A stretch of DNA of 64,000 nt, taken from Nocardia mikamii NBRC 108933 (GTDB taxonomy: Bacteria > Actinomycetota > Actinomycetes > Mycobacteriales > Mycobacteriaceae). The translations under genes were made by a program, and so were the position numbers. Location: positions 434,001-498,000 of the forward strand of contig NZ_BDCM01000003.1 in the NCBI RefSeq assembly GCF_001613505.1. Direction: 5' to 3'. Shown here one piece after another: positions 55,971 to 64,000 of this stretch; within the stretch, counting starts at the first letter, position 1; each line of letters starts with the position of its first letter. Below the pieces are notes generated by a model, which saw only the letters and a program-made list of their open reading frames with translations, made no database searches and was not told the origin of the DNA.

Positions 55971-56486
55971 ATGAACTGCACGAGCATCACCCGATGGACG
56001 ATCCGAGCGGCGGCCGCGACCGCGATCGCGGCCGCCGGATTCGCTGTCACGGTGCCCGCGGGCGCCGATCCGGTGTGGCCCGGCGGCCCCGACATCCCCG
56101 GCGTTCCGCAACTCGTACCCTCCCCGCCCGGCCAGATCTCGGCTCCGTGTTCGGCCGCCGCACGCGCCTGCCTGCGCCTGTCGACCAATGAGGGCTGGCT
56201 GATGGACAACGGCCGCGTGGTCTACGGTCCGACCCCCATCTCGCACGGGCGGCCCGGGTACGAAACACCGCCCGGCACCTTCCATGTCGCGTTCAAGGAG
56301 CCGTACCACTGGAGCACCATGCACAACGCCGAAATGCGGTGGGCCGTCTTCTTCAACGGCGATATCGCCACCCATATCGGGCCCATCGAGGAGCAGTCCC
56401 ACGGCTGCATCCGGATGACTCCCGAGGGCGCCAAGGCTTTCTACGACTACGTCAACCCGGGTGACGTCTTCGAAGTCGTGCCGTGA
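55971..56486 (+). CDS. L,D-transpeptidase (YkuD domain), secreted
   Basis: This 171-residue exported protein has a signal peptide (basic start, hydrophobic 10-28, probable AGA/DP cleavage near 32). A compact YkuD domain follows, with the conserved HxxxxxxxSHGCIRM: IGPIEEQSHGCIRMTPEGA gives the catalytic Cys. It lacks the Ig-like domains of the large mycobacterial Ldt enzymes. It would form or remodel 3-3 peptidoglycan cross-links, or attach proteins. The start is ATG 55971. Confidence 0.9.
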   Translation: MNCTSITRWTIRAAAATAIAAAGFAVTVPAGADPVWPGGPDIPGVPQLVPSPPGQISAPCSAAARACLRLSTNEGWLMDNGRVVYGPTPISHGRPGYETPPGTFHVAFKEPYHWSTMHNAEMRWAVFFNGDIATHIGPIEEQSHGCIRMTPEGAKAFYDYVNPGDVFEVVP

Positions 56487-56520
56487 GCGTGGGCGCCGGC
56501 CCGGACTCCGGGCCGGCGCG

Positions 56521-56865
56521 CTACGAATTCAGGTGGCCCAGCTTGATCGCCAGCAGATTCGCGATCACGACGCCGGCGAAGACGACCGCCGCCACCCGAC
56601 GGCCCAGGCCCCACAGCGCGGCCGCTGCGCCACCGAACACCACGACCTTGGTGATCACCGCGAGCAGCGGAATATCGAAACTCGCCTTCGGCGCCGCGAA
56701 CATTCCCCACGCCACCGCGGCGGCCAGCGGGATGCCCAGCGCCAGAACCGCTTTCACCACGGTGCTGTCACCGGCGCGCCATCCCCACAGTCCCAGCACC
56801 GCCAGCGCGCCGAGTTCCACGGCGAACGCGACGGTCAGGTTGGCCCACTTCCACAGTTCCTGCAT
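56521..56865 (-). CDS. YrdB/DUF2568 family membrane protein
   Basis: This 114-residue protein has four membrane helices (about 10-28, 36-55, 67-85 and 90-108). WGMFAAPKASFDIPLLA is the DUF2568 (YrdB) signature. The function is unknown. ATG 56865 is preceded by GAGAGGG. A 6-bp palindrome 21 bases upstream, GAGAGC-agc-GCTCTC, is likely an operator, though no regulator gene adjoins it. It is convergent with the L,D-transpeptidase. Confidence 0.82.
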   Translation of the reverse strand: MQELWKWANLTVAFAVELGALAVLGLWGWRAGDSTVVKAVLALGIPLAAAVAWGMFAAPKASFDIPLLAVITKVVVFGGAAAALWGLGRRVAAVVFAGVVIANLLAIKLGHLNS

Positions 56866-56885
56866 GACTGCCCTCTCATTTTCTG

Positions 56886-56900
56886 GAGAGCAGCGCTCTC
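56886..56900. promoter_or_regulatory. Palindrome upstream of YrdB-like gene
   Basis: GAGAGC-agc-GCTCTC is a perfect 6+3+6 inverted repeat. It is followed by AAGAGC at about 56904-56909, a partial extra half-site. The position just before the ribosome site suggests repressor control, probably TetR- or MarR-like. Confidence 0.5.
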
Positions 56901-57135
56901 TAATAAGAGCAGTGTGCGCGAGAAGTGGGGTGTTGTCAACAGGAACGGGGGGAGCGCGCACAAGGGCCGCGCTATCGACGCGATATCGGACGACCTGGGT
57001 CGATGACGTCCGCGAAGGTGGCCGGCACTTGCCGCCACCGCAGGCCGATTCCTGCCGGCGCAAACACATACGAAGACACCGCGAGCCGACTCGCCACAGG
57101 ACCGAGAGGTCTACGAAAGGGCCTCGGAGGCGTCC

Positions 57136-57498
57136 TCAGCCGGCCGTTCGCGGTCGATCGGACAGGCCGAGTCGCAGATGCTCGCTGTGATACACCGCCT
57201 CGTCCAGCAATTGCGCGACATGTGTGTCGTAGAGGCTGTAGACGATGCTGCGCCCCGCGCGAGTTCCGGTGACGAGCCCGAGGTTGCGCAGCAGGCGGAG
57301 CTGATGGGAAACCGCGGACTGTTCCATCCCCACCGCCTCGGCGAGTTCGGAGACCGGCCGCGGCCCCTGGCGCAATTCGCTGAGGATCAGCAGCCGGCTC
57401 GGCGTGGCCAGGGCCTGCAGGGTGGTCGCCACATGCGCGGCGGACTCACTGTCCAGCCGGGCAATCGGCCGATCTCGGCCCTCGACCCCATGTCCCAT
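57136..57498 (-). CDS. nmtR: Nickel/cobalt-sensing ArsR repressor NmtR
   Basis: NmtR represses the divergent P-type ATPase gene until Ni(II) or Co(II) binds. The 120-residue protein begins MGHGVEGRDRP, as in M. tuberculosis NmtR, with an ArsR winged helix. GMEQSAVSHQLRLLRNLGLV is the recognition region (58-76). Metal-site residues Asp91, His93, His104 and His107 in YDTHVAQ and YHSEHLRL are kept, as are Gly2 and His3. Positions 109 and 116, His in the mycobacterial protein as I recall, are Arg and Pro here. The start is ATG 57498. Confidence 0.92.
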   Translation of the reverse strand: MGHGVEGRDRPIARLDSESAAHVATTLQALATPSRLLILSELRQGPRPVSELAEAVGMEQSAVSHQLRLLRNLGLVTGTRAGRSIVYSLYDTHVAQLLDEAVYHSEHLRLGLSDRPRTAG

Positions 57499-57525
57499 AA
57501 CCGTGGAGTTTAGCGGACCAGGTAT

Positions 57526-57545
57526 ACATGAAGACCTCTTCACGT
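57526..57545. promoter_or_regulatory. NmtR operator
   Basis: TGAAGA-cc-TCTTCA (57529-57542) is perfect and extends imperfectly to a 20-base palindrome, matching the ArsR/SmtB pattern TGAA-n6-TTCA. A strong -10 TATTCT at 57553-57558 follows for ctpJ, so bound repressor would cover the -35 region. Confidence 0.72.
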
Positions 57546-57592
57546 GTTCTGTTATTCTCGGGTTGTCCGCTCCCGACCTTCGGAGGTTTCTC

Positions 57593-59551
57593 GTGTCCGC
57601 ACCGGCCGCCACGCGACCCGCCGCGCTCACGGCGATACCGGCGCGGCGGACGCGGTTGTTCACGCTTCCCGAAATTCGTTGGGCCGCAGCGGCTCTCCTG
57701 CTCTTCGCGGCCGGCTCGGCGGCCCGGCTCCTGCACACACCTCCCGAGGTGTGGTGGTCGCTCTATCTGGCCTGCTATCTCACCGGCGGCTGGGAACCCG
57801 CCGTGGCCGGAGTGCGCGCCCTGCGCGAAAGGACGCTGGACGTCGACCTGCTGATGGTGGTGGCCGCGATCGGCGCCGCCGCGATCGGGCAGATCACCGA
57901 CGGCGCACTGCTGATCGTCATCTTCGCCACCTCGGGCGCGCTGGAGGCGTTCGCGACCGCGCGCACCGAGGATTCGGTGCGCGGGCTGCTCGATCTGGCC
58001 CCCGACACCGCCACCCGGATCGACGACGGCGTCGAAACAACCGTCAGGGCAGCGGATCTGGAAGTGGGTGATGTGATCCTCGTCCGCCCCGGAGATCGCA
58101 TCGCGGCCGACGGCGCGGTCGTGGCGGGCGCGAGCGAGGTCGACCAGGCAACCATCACCGGCGAGCCCATGCCGGTGGACAAAACTCCCGGTGACCAGGT
58201 GTTCGCCGGAACCTCGAACGGCACCGGCGTGCTGCGCGTGCGGGTCGTGCGCCGGGCCGAGGATTCGGTGGTGGCCCGGATCGCCGCGCTGGTCGAACAG
58301 GCCGGCCGGACCAAGGCGCGGGCACAGCTGTTCATCGAGAAGATCGAGCAGCGCTATTCGGTGGGCATGGTCGCGGTGACGCTCGCGGTGTTCGCCGTGC
58401 CGTTGATCTTCGGTGCGGCGCTGCGCGATTCGCTGCTTCGCGCCATGACGTTCATGATCGTCGCCTCACCGTGCGCGGTGGTGCTGTCCACCATGCCGCC
58501 CCTGCTCGCCGCGATCGCCAACGCCGGCCGGCACGGCGTGCTGGTGAAATCCGCGGTCGTGATGGAACGGCTGGGCAGCACCACTCGCGTGGCCTTCGAC
58601 AAGACCGGCACGCTCACCCGCGGCGTCCCGGCACTCACCGATATCCGGGTGCTGCCCGGTTGCCCGAGCACGGCCGAGGAGGTCCTGCGCTGGGCGGCGG
58701 GCGCGGAATACTCGAGCGAGCACCCGCTGGCCACCGCGGTCGTCCGCGCCTGTCATGAACGCGGACTCGCGCTGCCGCCCGTCGACCACTTCAGCGCGCA
58801 ACCCGGTCGCGGAGTCACCGCCACCGTGGACGGTCACGTCATCGAGGTGGGATCGCCTGCCGCACTGCTGAATTCGGCTGACACCGACGCCGCGGCGGTC
58901 GTGGCCGAGATCCAAGCCGCGGGGCACACCGCTGTGATCGTGCGGCGCGAGCGCCGGCCGATCGCGATCGCCGGCATCACCGATCAGGCACGTCCCGAAG
59001 CGGCCGATTCCGTCGCCGCGCTCACCGAAATCACCGGAGCCACACCGGTTCTGCTCACCGGCGACAATCTCGCCGCGGCCCGGCAGCTCGCCGGCCGGCT
59101 CGGGCTCACCGATGTCCGGGCGGAGCTGCTGCCGGAAGGTAAGGTCGCCGCGATCGAAGAACTGGAAGCCGCGGGCGACCGGGTCACGGCGGTGGGCGAC
59201 GGCATCAACGACGCACCCGCGCTCGCCGCCGCGCACGCCGGAATCGCTATGGGCGGCAACGGATCCGACCTCACGCTGCACACCGCCGACGCGGTCGTCA
59301 TCCGCGACGACCTGACCACCGTCCCCGCGGTCATCGCTCTGTCGCGCCGCGCGCGCCGCACCGTGATCGCCAATCTGATCATCGCCGCGACCTTCATCGC
59401 CGTCCTGACCACCTGGGATCTCGTCGGCCACCTTCCGCTACCACTGGGCGTGGCCGGTCACGAGGGTTCCACGGTCATCGTCGGGCTCAACGGTCTGCGC
59501 CTGCTTCGGCGCCGCGCGTGGGAGAGCGGGACGGCGCGCGGGAACGACTGA
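57593..59551 (+). CDS. ctpJ: P1B-type metal-transporting ATPase CtpJ
   Basis: This 652-residue heavy-metal P-type ATPase is predicted to export Co(II)/Ni(II). It has the actuator TGE in ATITGEPMPVDK, the membrane metal-binding SPC (292-294, IVASPCAVVLS) followed by STMPP, the phosphorylation Asp336 in DKTGTLTRG and the HP motif SSEHPLA. The GDGINDAPAL hinge and a final membrane pair are also present. The lack of an N-terminal CxxC or His-rich metal domain and the SPC motif fit the P1B-4 group. GTG 57593 has CGGAGG upstream. It is divergent from nmtR, as in M. tuberculosis. Confidence 0.93.
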   Translation: MSAPAATRPAALTAIPARRTRLFTLPEIRWAAAALLLFAAGSAARLLHTPPEVWWSLYLACYLTGGWEPAVAGVRALRERTLDVDLLMVVAAIGAAAIGQITDGALLIVIFATSGALEAFATARTEDSVRGLLDLAPDTATRIDDGVETTVRAADLEVGDVILVRPGDRIAADGAVVAGASEVDQATITGEPMPVDKTPGDQVFAGTSNGTGVLRVRVVRRAEDSVVARIAALVEQAGRTKARAQLFIEKIEQRYSVGMVAVTLAVFAVPLIFGAALRDSLLRAMTFMIVASPCAVVLSTMPPLLAAIANAGRHGVLVKSAVVMERLGSTTRVAFDKTGTLTRGVPALTDIRVLPGCPSTAEEVLRWAAGAEYSSEHPLATAVVRACHERGLALPPVDHFSAQPGRGVTATVDGHVIEVGSPAALLNSADTDAAAVVAEIQAAGHTAVIVRRERRPIAIAGITDQARPEAADSVAALTEITGATPVLLTGDNLAAARQLAGRLGLTDVRAELLPEGKVAAIEELEAAGDRVTAVGDGINDAPALAAAHAGIAMGGNGSDLTLHTADAVVIRDDLTTVPAVIALSRRARRTVIANLIIAATFIAVLTTWDLVGHLPLPLGVAGHEGSTVIVGLNGLRLLRRRAWESGTARGND

Positions 59552-59727
59552 CGGTTTCGGCGGCCACATGCCCGGACCTCGGCCGATCCGCCGATCGCGC
59601 CCCTCCGCGATGGCGAGAGGTGCATACTGGTCGAACGCGCACGGTGCGGCGGCCGGGGCGAACCCACCGCCGGGGTACCTCTTATCAGAGACAGGACGTT
59701 TCCCGAAACCGACCACCAGAGGTCACC

Positions 59728-60585
59728 ATGACCGATCTGTCACCGTTCTACGCCGACGTGCAGGCCCACTACGACCTGTCCGACGATTTCTTCGCCCTCT
59801 TCCTGGATCCCACGCGCACCTACAGTTGCGCGTACTTCCGCGAACCGGACCTCACCCTGGAACAGGCACAGCTCGCCAAGATCGACCTGTCGCTCGGCAA
59901 ATGCGATCTGCATCCGGGGATGACCCTGCTCGACATCGGCTGCGGCTGGGGTTCGACCATGCTGCGCGCCGTCGAGAAATACGACGTGCGTGTGATCGGC
60001 CTGACGCTGAGCCACAACCAGTACGAACACGTGAAAGAGCTGCTGGACCGGCTGCCGCCCGGCACCGGCGAGGTGCATCTGCGCGGGTGGGAGGAATTCG
60101 ACCATCCGGTCGACCGGATCGTCTCGATCGGAGCCTTCGAGCATTTCCGGCGCGAACGCTACGACGCGTTCTTCGACCGCTGTCATCGGCTGCTGCCCCC
60201 GGACGGCCGCATGATGCTGCACACCATCATCGGCTTCCACCGCCACCAACTCCGCGAGATGGGCATCCCCCTCACCCACGAATATCTGGCGTTCAGCAAG
60301 TTCGTCCTCGACGAGATCTTCCCCGGCGGGCAACTTCCGCAGCCGCAGTGGATCGGCGAATACGCCGGGCGGGCCGGCTTCACCCTGCACGACGTCCAAT
60401 CGTTGCAGCCGCACTACGCCCACACCCTCGACCTCTGGGCCCAGGCCCTCCGCGACCACCGGCCCGAAGCCGTCGCCCTGACCTCCCCCACCGTCTACGA
60501 TCGCTACATCCGCTACCTGACCGGCTGCGCCGACCTCTTCCGCGACGGCTACATCGACGTCCGCCAGCACGTCCTGCTGGCGTGA
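59728..60585 (+). CDS. Cyclopropane-fatty-acyl-phospholipid/mycolic acid methyltransferase family protein
   Basis: This 285-residue SAM-dependent methyltransferase is similar in length and motif layout to mycobacterial CmaA/MmaA/Pca enzymes. It begins with the substrate helix VQAHYDLSDDFFALFLDPTRTYSCAYF (two blocks). The SAM-binding motif is LLDIGCGWGSTMLRAVEKY, followed by GLTLSHNQYEHV. IGAFEHFRRERYDAFF carries the bicarbonate-binding Glu, and DLWAQALRDH is near the end. It would transfer a methylene group to double bonds of mycolic or membrane acyl chains. The exact modification cannot be told. The start is ATG 59728. Confidence 0.9.
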   Translation: MTDLSPFYADVQAHYDLSDDFFALFLDPTRTYSCAYFREPDLTLEQAQLAKIDLSLGKCDLHPGMTLLDIGCGWGSTMLRAVEKYDVRVIGLTLSHNQYEHVKELLDRLPPGTGEVHLRGWEEFDHPVDRIVSIGAFEHFRRERYDAFFDRCHRLLPPDGRMMLHTIIGFHRHQLREMGIPLTHEYLAFSKFVLDEIFPGGQLPQPQWIGEYAGRAGFTLHDVQSLQPHYAHTLDLWAQALRDHRPEAVALTSPTVYDRYIRYLTGCADLFRDGYIDVRQHVLLA

Positions 60586-60627
60586 CGGCTCCCGCCACAG
60601 AACTGAAACCTGTTCTAGTGTGGCGGC

Positions 60628-61479
60628 ATGGATGTGAGTTACGAGGGGACCGCGCGGGAGATCTCGACGGACAAGGGCGTGCTGCGATACCACGAGGCCG
60701 GGGAGGGTCCGCCGCTGTTGCTGCTGCACGGCTCCGGGATCGGCGTCAGCGGGTGGCGGAACTACCGAGGCAATCTCGGCGCGTTCGCGGACAGGTTCCA
60801 CTGCTACGTGCTGGAGTTCCCGGGATTCGGAGTGAGCGATCCCGTCGACGGGCATCCCGTGCTGACCGCCGGGTCGTCTGTCGTCCGATTCATGGATGCG
60901 CTGGGCATCGAATCCGCCGCGATGATCGGCAACTCGATGGGCGGGGTGGTCGGCGTCAACGTGGCGATGAAACACCCTGCGCGCGTGCGCAAATTGGTCA
61001 CCATCGGCGGGGTGGGCCCCAACATCTTCAGCCAGAACCCGAGCGAGGGCACGCGACTGCTGCAGGAATTCGCCGACGCACCGAGTCGCGAGAAACTGGT
61101 GCGCTGGCTGGAATGCATGGTCTACGACCGCGCCCTGATCACCGAGGAACGGATCGAGGAGCGCTGGGAAACCGCGAAGGACCCGGACTCGCACCAGACG
61201 CTCGCGGCGATGTACGGCTCCCGGGCGTTCGCCGCGCAACAGCAGATGATGGCCGCCTCCGGCGTGCCGCCGTACTGGTCCATGCTGGGTACCGTGCAGT
61301 GCCCCACCCTGCTGACCTGGGGTCGCGACGACCGGCAGTGCCCACCCGACATGCCGATGATTCCGATGCGCCTGATTCCCAACGCCGAACTGCACATCTT
61401 CCCGAACTGCGGACACTGGGTGATGATCGAGGCCAAGGAGGCGTTCGAGCGGATCACCACGGAGTTCCTGTTGCGCTGA
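60628..61479 (+). CDS. Alpha/beta hydrolase, meta-cleavage product hydrolase type (HsaD/BphD-like)
   Basis: This 283-residue protein has the oxyanion LLLHGSGIGVSGWRNYRGNL, the nucleophile in GNSMGGVVG (Ser near 113), LTWGRDDRQ with the acid and NCGHWVMIEA with His. The GxNSMGG elbow and a helical lid with NPSEGTRLLQEF resemble C-C bond hydrolases that cleave aromatic ring-fission products. No extradiol dioxygenase is adjacent, so the pathway is not established. The start is ATG 60628. A 16-bp terminator hairpin follows. Confidence 0.87.
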   Translation: MDVSYEGTAREISTDKGVLRYHEAGEGPPLLLLHGSGIGVSGWRNYRGNLGAFADRFHCYVLEFPGFGVSDPVDGHPVLTAGSSVVRFMDALGIESAAMIGNSMGGVVGVNVAMKHPARVRKLVTIGGVGPNIFSQNPSEGTRLLQEFADAPSREKLVRWLECMVYDRALITEERIEERWETAKDPDSHQTLAAMYGSRAFAAQQQMMAASGVPPYWSMLGTVQCPTLLTWGRDDRQCPPDMPMIPMRLIPNAELHIFPNCGHWVMIEAKEAFERITTEFLLR

Positions 61480-61495
61480 CATCCCGCGACATATG

Positions 61496-61533
61496 CGCGA
61501 CCGCCCCGGAAATCGGATTCCGGGGCGGTCGCG
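61496..61533 (+). terminator. Strong terminator hairpin after hydrolase
   Basis: CGCGACCGCCCCGGAA (61496-61511) pairs perfectly over 16 bases with 61518-61533 around a 6-base loop. TTGTCA follows. It lies between the hydrolase and the small membrane protein gene, which are convergent, so it may serve both. Confidence 0.85.
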
Positions 61534-61576
61534 TTGTCACGCCGCTGCCGCGCGCAGCCCGCGGCGGCCGAGTGCG

Positions 61577-61732
61577 TCAGTAGTAGTGCGCACGGCCGGC
61601 CACCGGGCGGCCCAGCGCTCCCAACAGAGCCAGCGCCGCCCCCACGACCAGCGCGATGATGCCCAGAGTCCACAGGATCGGAATCCCGAGCAGGAACCCG
61701 AGAACCAGAAGGACAACCCCGAGAGTGATCAC
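61577..61732 (-). CDS. Small membrane protein, DUF6131-like
   Basis: This 51-residue protein starts at GTG 61732 with a strong ribosome site GAGGAG six bases upstream. The sequence is almost entirely two membrane segments (about 2-22 and 26-42) and ends in a short basic/aromatic tail GRPVAGRAHYY. The pattern LGxLLGIPxLWTLGxI is typical of DUF6131 small actinobacterial proteins. The function is unknown. The longer open frame upstream (to about 61999) is non-coding and contains no features I can assign. Confidence 0.75.
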   Translation of the reverse strand: MITLGVVLLVLGFLLGIPILWTLGIIALVVGAALALLGALGRPVAGRAHYY

Positions 61733-61995
61733 AGCAATCTCCTCACTTTCGCTCACCTCGCACCGATCCGGCGACCGGCTGCGATCAGCGGTGGCTCGAA
61801 CCATCCGATACCCGCATATCTCGGAGTGAAACGAACTCTCTTCACCACATGGACGATTCGCTGATCGGGGCGTTGGAAACGAGGAGAAGCCTGGCTCGTC
61901 GACGGCTGTCGGCCGGCTCGCCGCCCAGTCCGCGGCGAAACGTGCCACCACCGCCACCGCGGGATCACCGCGGTCCGATCCGATATCCGTGAAAC

Positions 61996-64000
61996 TCATA
62001 GCCGAGCGGCAGCCTCCTGATGTTCAGGATCCACCACTCGCTCCAGTGCGCGTAGATCGAACTCGAGCGCCCGGAACAGCACATAGGCGACCACGAAGGC
62101 GACGATGGACCCCACGCACAACACCCGCACCGCGACGATGATCTTCGGAGTATCGCTCAGCGGCAGGAATGTCACCCCGGCCACCGCCAGCAGTGGCACC
62201 GACGCCGCCACCGCGAGATATCCGTTGCAGCGGCGATCGAGCCGGCGCAGGCGCACCGCATCCTCGGGGCTGATGTCGCCGTGCCGGAGAAACAGCGGGT
62301 AGACGCAGCGGACCATGTAGAACGTCACCAGGAAGAACGGATATGCCACCGCCATCCCGCCGCACACCAGCAGCCCGCCCACGAAGTGCACCATCTCCTG
62401 TCCGGTGAGCTCGTGGGTCGCGAAGTGCAGCACGAGCGGGAACAGAATCGCCGACAGGCTCCAGAGCGAGAACGCCACCACCACACACCGATCACCGAAC
62501 AGCAGGGCATCGGATCTGGCTCGGGCGAGTATCCGGGAGTCATAGTCGCGTCCGCGCCGCATACCGCGCCGAACGGTGAGCAGATAGCGCGACAAGTACA
62601 GCACGGTCACGACGCCCACCGGGAAGAAGACCGCGTTCACCGTGCTGGTGAAAATCCACCATGTGTGCTGGGCGGGCACACTCATCCGGTCGATGATCAG
62701 GGTTCGATTGTGCACCGTGTTGTACACGGCCGCAAGCACATTCGGGACGCCGAAGGCCAGCACCACCAGCGGCACCAGCCACCTCCGCGCCCGGAAACGC
62801 CAGCTGGTGGGTGCCGGATCCACCAGTTCGCGGGCCCGCGCGTCCAGGCACAGTTCGAACTGCTGGGCCAGTTCGTTGCCGTTGGACCACCGCTTGTCAC
62901 GCGTGGGCGCCAGGCAGGTCAGCAACACCCTGCGCAGTGCCGCCGGACAATCGGGCGGAATCCGTTGCAGCGCAGCCGAATCCACACCAGCACGACGACG
63001 TGCGAGCATCGCCCCCAGCGCGGTGGAGTCGCTGCGCTCACCCGCGGTGCGGTCGTCGAACGGCTTGGCAGCGGTCAGCAGCTCCCACAGCACCACACCC
63101 AGCGAGTAGATGTCGGAACGGGTATCCAGATCGTCGGCGGAACGACGGTAGCCGGGATGGCAGGCCTCCAACTGTTCCGGCGACATGTACGACAGCGACC
63201 CACCGAAGTACGCCACCGGATTGGCGCCGGCCACCGCGCGGCTGAAACTGATGTTGAAATCGGCGAGTTTCGGCACCGCCTCCGCGGTGAGCAGCACGTT
63301 CGCCGGTTTGACGTCGCGATGCAGCACGCCGTGCTCGTCGGCGTAGGCCAGCGCCTCGGCGAGCCGGCGGCCCAGCCAGGCCACGGTTTCCGGCCACGAC
63401 AGCGCCGCGATCTCGGCGCGCACGCTGGAATCGGTCGGGCGGATCTCACCCTTCTCCTCCATCGCGGCGTCGACCGCGGCCAGCAGCAACCGACCGCTGC
63501 GCTGGTCGGCAGGGGTGGACCGGACCCAGCGCAACACACCCAGCAGGGTGCCACCGGGCAGAAACTGCATGTACAGCAGCCGCATTCGGCGGCTGTGGGA
63601 ATCGCCGTGCGGGTCCAGTTCGCCCAGCAGCCGCTGGTCGAAGATTCGGACGATGTAGTCGTGGTCGAGCTGGGCCAGCGTCTGCGGTTCGGTGCCGCGG
63701 TCGGCGGAGATCTTCACCGCCACCAGCCGCTGCAACGAGCGCTGCCGGGCCAGGAACACCCGCGCGAAGGCTCCGCTCCCCAGCCCGGTGAGCAGATCGA
63801 AATCATCGATGCAATCGCCTACCTGGATGCTGTCCAGCCGAGCGACCTGCGATCCCGTCGTCTCCTGTTCGGCGAACAGGTCGCCGGTGGTGCGGGTGCC
63901 TTCGGGGGAGACCATGGTCGAGGCGATGGCAGTCGGGTCCGCACCGGCGCGTTGAGTGCTCTGATCCTCGTCGCCGGCATTGAGCAACTCGCTCAGCTCG
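61996..64000 (-). CDS. Membrane-bound serine/threonine protein kinase (5' end at or beyond window edge)
   Basis: The frame is open to the window edge, so the start may lie outside. TTG 63987 would give 663 residues. The kinase domain has the Gly-loop GLGSGAFARV, VAVKIS (ATP Lys), HRDVKPANVLL and SPEQLEA. The DFG motif reads DFN (KLADFNISF). After the kinase domain there are six membrane segments, from WLVPLVVLAF to the final IIVAVRVLCVGSIV region, unlike the single-pass PASTA kinases. A Glu/Asp/His-rich end (DPEHQEAA) follows. The substrate is unknown. Confidence 0.88.
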   Translation of the reverse strand, partial: ELSELLNAGDEDQSTQRAGADPTAIASTMVSPEGTRTTGDLFAEQETTGSQVARLDSIQVGDCIDDFDLLTGLGSGAFARVFLARQRSLQRLVAVKISADRGTEPQTLAQLDHDYIVRIFDQRLLGELDPHGDSHSRRMRLLYMQFLPGGTLLGVLRWVRSTPADQRSGRLLLAAVDAAMEEKGEIRPTDSSVRAEIAALSWPETVAWLGRRLAEALAYADEHGVLHRDVKPANVLLTAEAVPKLADFNISFSRAVAGANPVAYFGGSLSYMSPEQLEACHPGYRRSADDLDTRSDIYSLGVVLWELLTAAKPFDDRTAGERSDSTALGAMLARRRAGVDSAALQRIPPDCPAALRRVLLTCLAPTRDKRWSNGNELAQQFELCLDARARELVDPAPTSWRFRARRWLVPLVVLAFGVPNVLAAVYNTVHNRTLIIDRMSVPAQHTWWIFTSTVNAVFFPVGVVTVLYLSRYLLTVRRGMRRGRDYDSRILARARSDALLFGDRCVVVAFSLWSLSAILFPLVLHFATHELTGQEMVHFVGGLLVCGGMAVAYPFFLVTFYMVRCVYPLFLRHGDISPEDAVRLRRLDRRCNGYLAVAASVPLLAVAGVTFLPLSDTPKIIVAVRVLCVGSIVAFVVAYVLFRALEFDLRALERVVDPEHQEAAARL

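Overview
The window is GC-rich, densely coded chromosomal DNA from a mycolic-acid-containing actinomycete, most likely Nocardia or a close relative. The evidence is gene content and order. CarD, Lsr2, ClpC1, MhuD, NmtR/CtpJ and a cyclopropane-mycolate-synthase-type methyltransferase are all present. From memory, two blocks follow the Mycobacterium tuberculosis order: lpqE-carD-ispD-ispF-cysS-rlmB and hydrolase/mhuD-clpC1-lsr2-lysS-coaX-panD-panC-folKBPE-ftsH-hpt-tilS-protease-dacB-ppa. No rRNA, tRNA, insertion sequence, prophage or CRISPR array was seen. The genus is an inference.

Layout. Positions 1-5.8 kb hold the lpqE/carD divergent pair, the ispD-ispF isoprenoid genes, cysS and an rRNA methyltransferase. 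Positions 5.8-15.6 kb are accessory: crotonase and acyl-CoA dehydrogenase, a hydrolase divergent from the heme-degrading mhuD, an OsmC protein, an ABC exporter facing a NarL-type two-component system, an LLM oxidoreductase and a PhyH-type dioxygenase. Positions 15.7-34.9 kb are almost entirely minus-strand housekeeping genes: clpC1, a secreted lipase, an FHA-HTH protein, lsr2, lysS, a cysteine dioxygenase/rhodanese operon, coaX, panD, panC, an AurF-like diiron oxygenase, folK-folB-folP-folE and ftsH. Positions 35.2-44.4 kb are accessory: an aldehyde dehydrogenase/SDR operon, PucR and LysR regulators and an amidase. Positions 44.8-49.8 kb hold hpt, tilS, a zinc protease, dacB and ppa. Positions 49.9-64 kb contain a crotonase, a flavin reductase, a SAM-IV-riboswitch-controlled cysteine-desulfurase-like gene, a TetR/SDR pair, an L,D-transpeptidase, the NmtR/CtpJ nickel/cobalt efflux module, a mycolate-type methyltransferase, a meta-cleavage-type hydrolase and a membrane Ser/Thr kinase cut by the window edge.

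The most interesting signals are non-coding and concern sulfur metabolism. Upstream of cysteine dioxygenase/rhodanese there is an apparently leaderless 13-codon peptide with consecutive Cys codons. It is followed by four short segments that can form alternative hairpins, which looks like a cysteine-sensing attenuator. At 51.5 kb a SAM-IV riboswitch has a readable Shine-Dalgarno-masking expression platform in front of a PLP enzyme with a Cys-rich N-terminus. Operator-like palindromes lie in the TetR/SDR, NmtR/CtpJ and PucR/aldehyde dehydrogenase intergenic regions, and a dispersed repeat sits 3' of three minus-strand genes.
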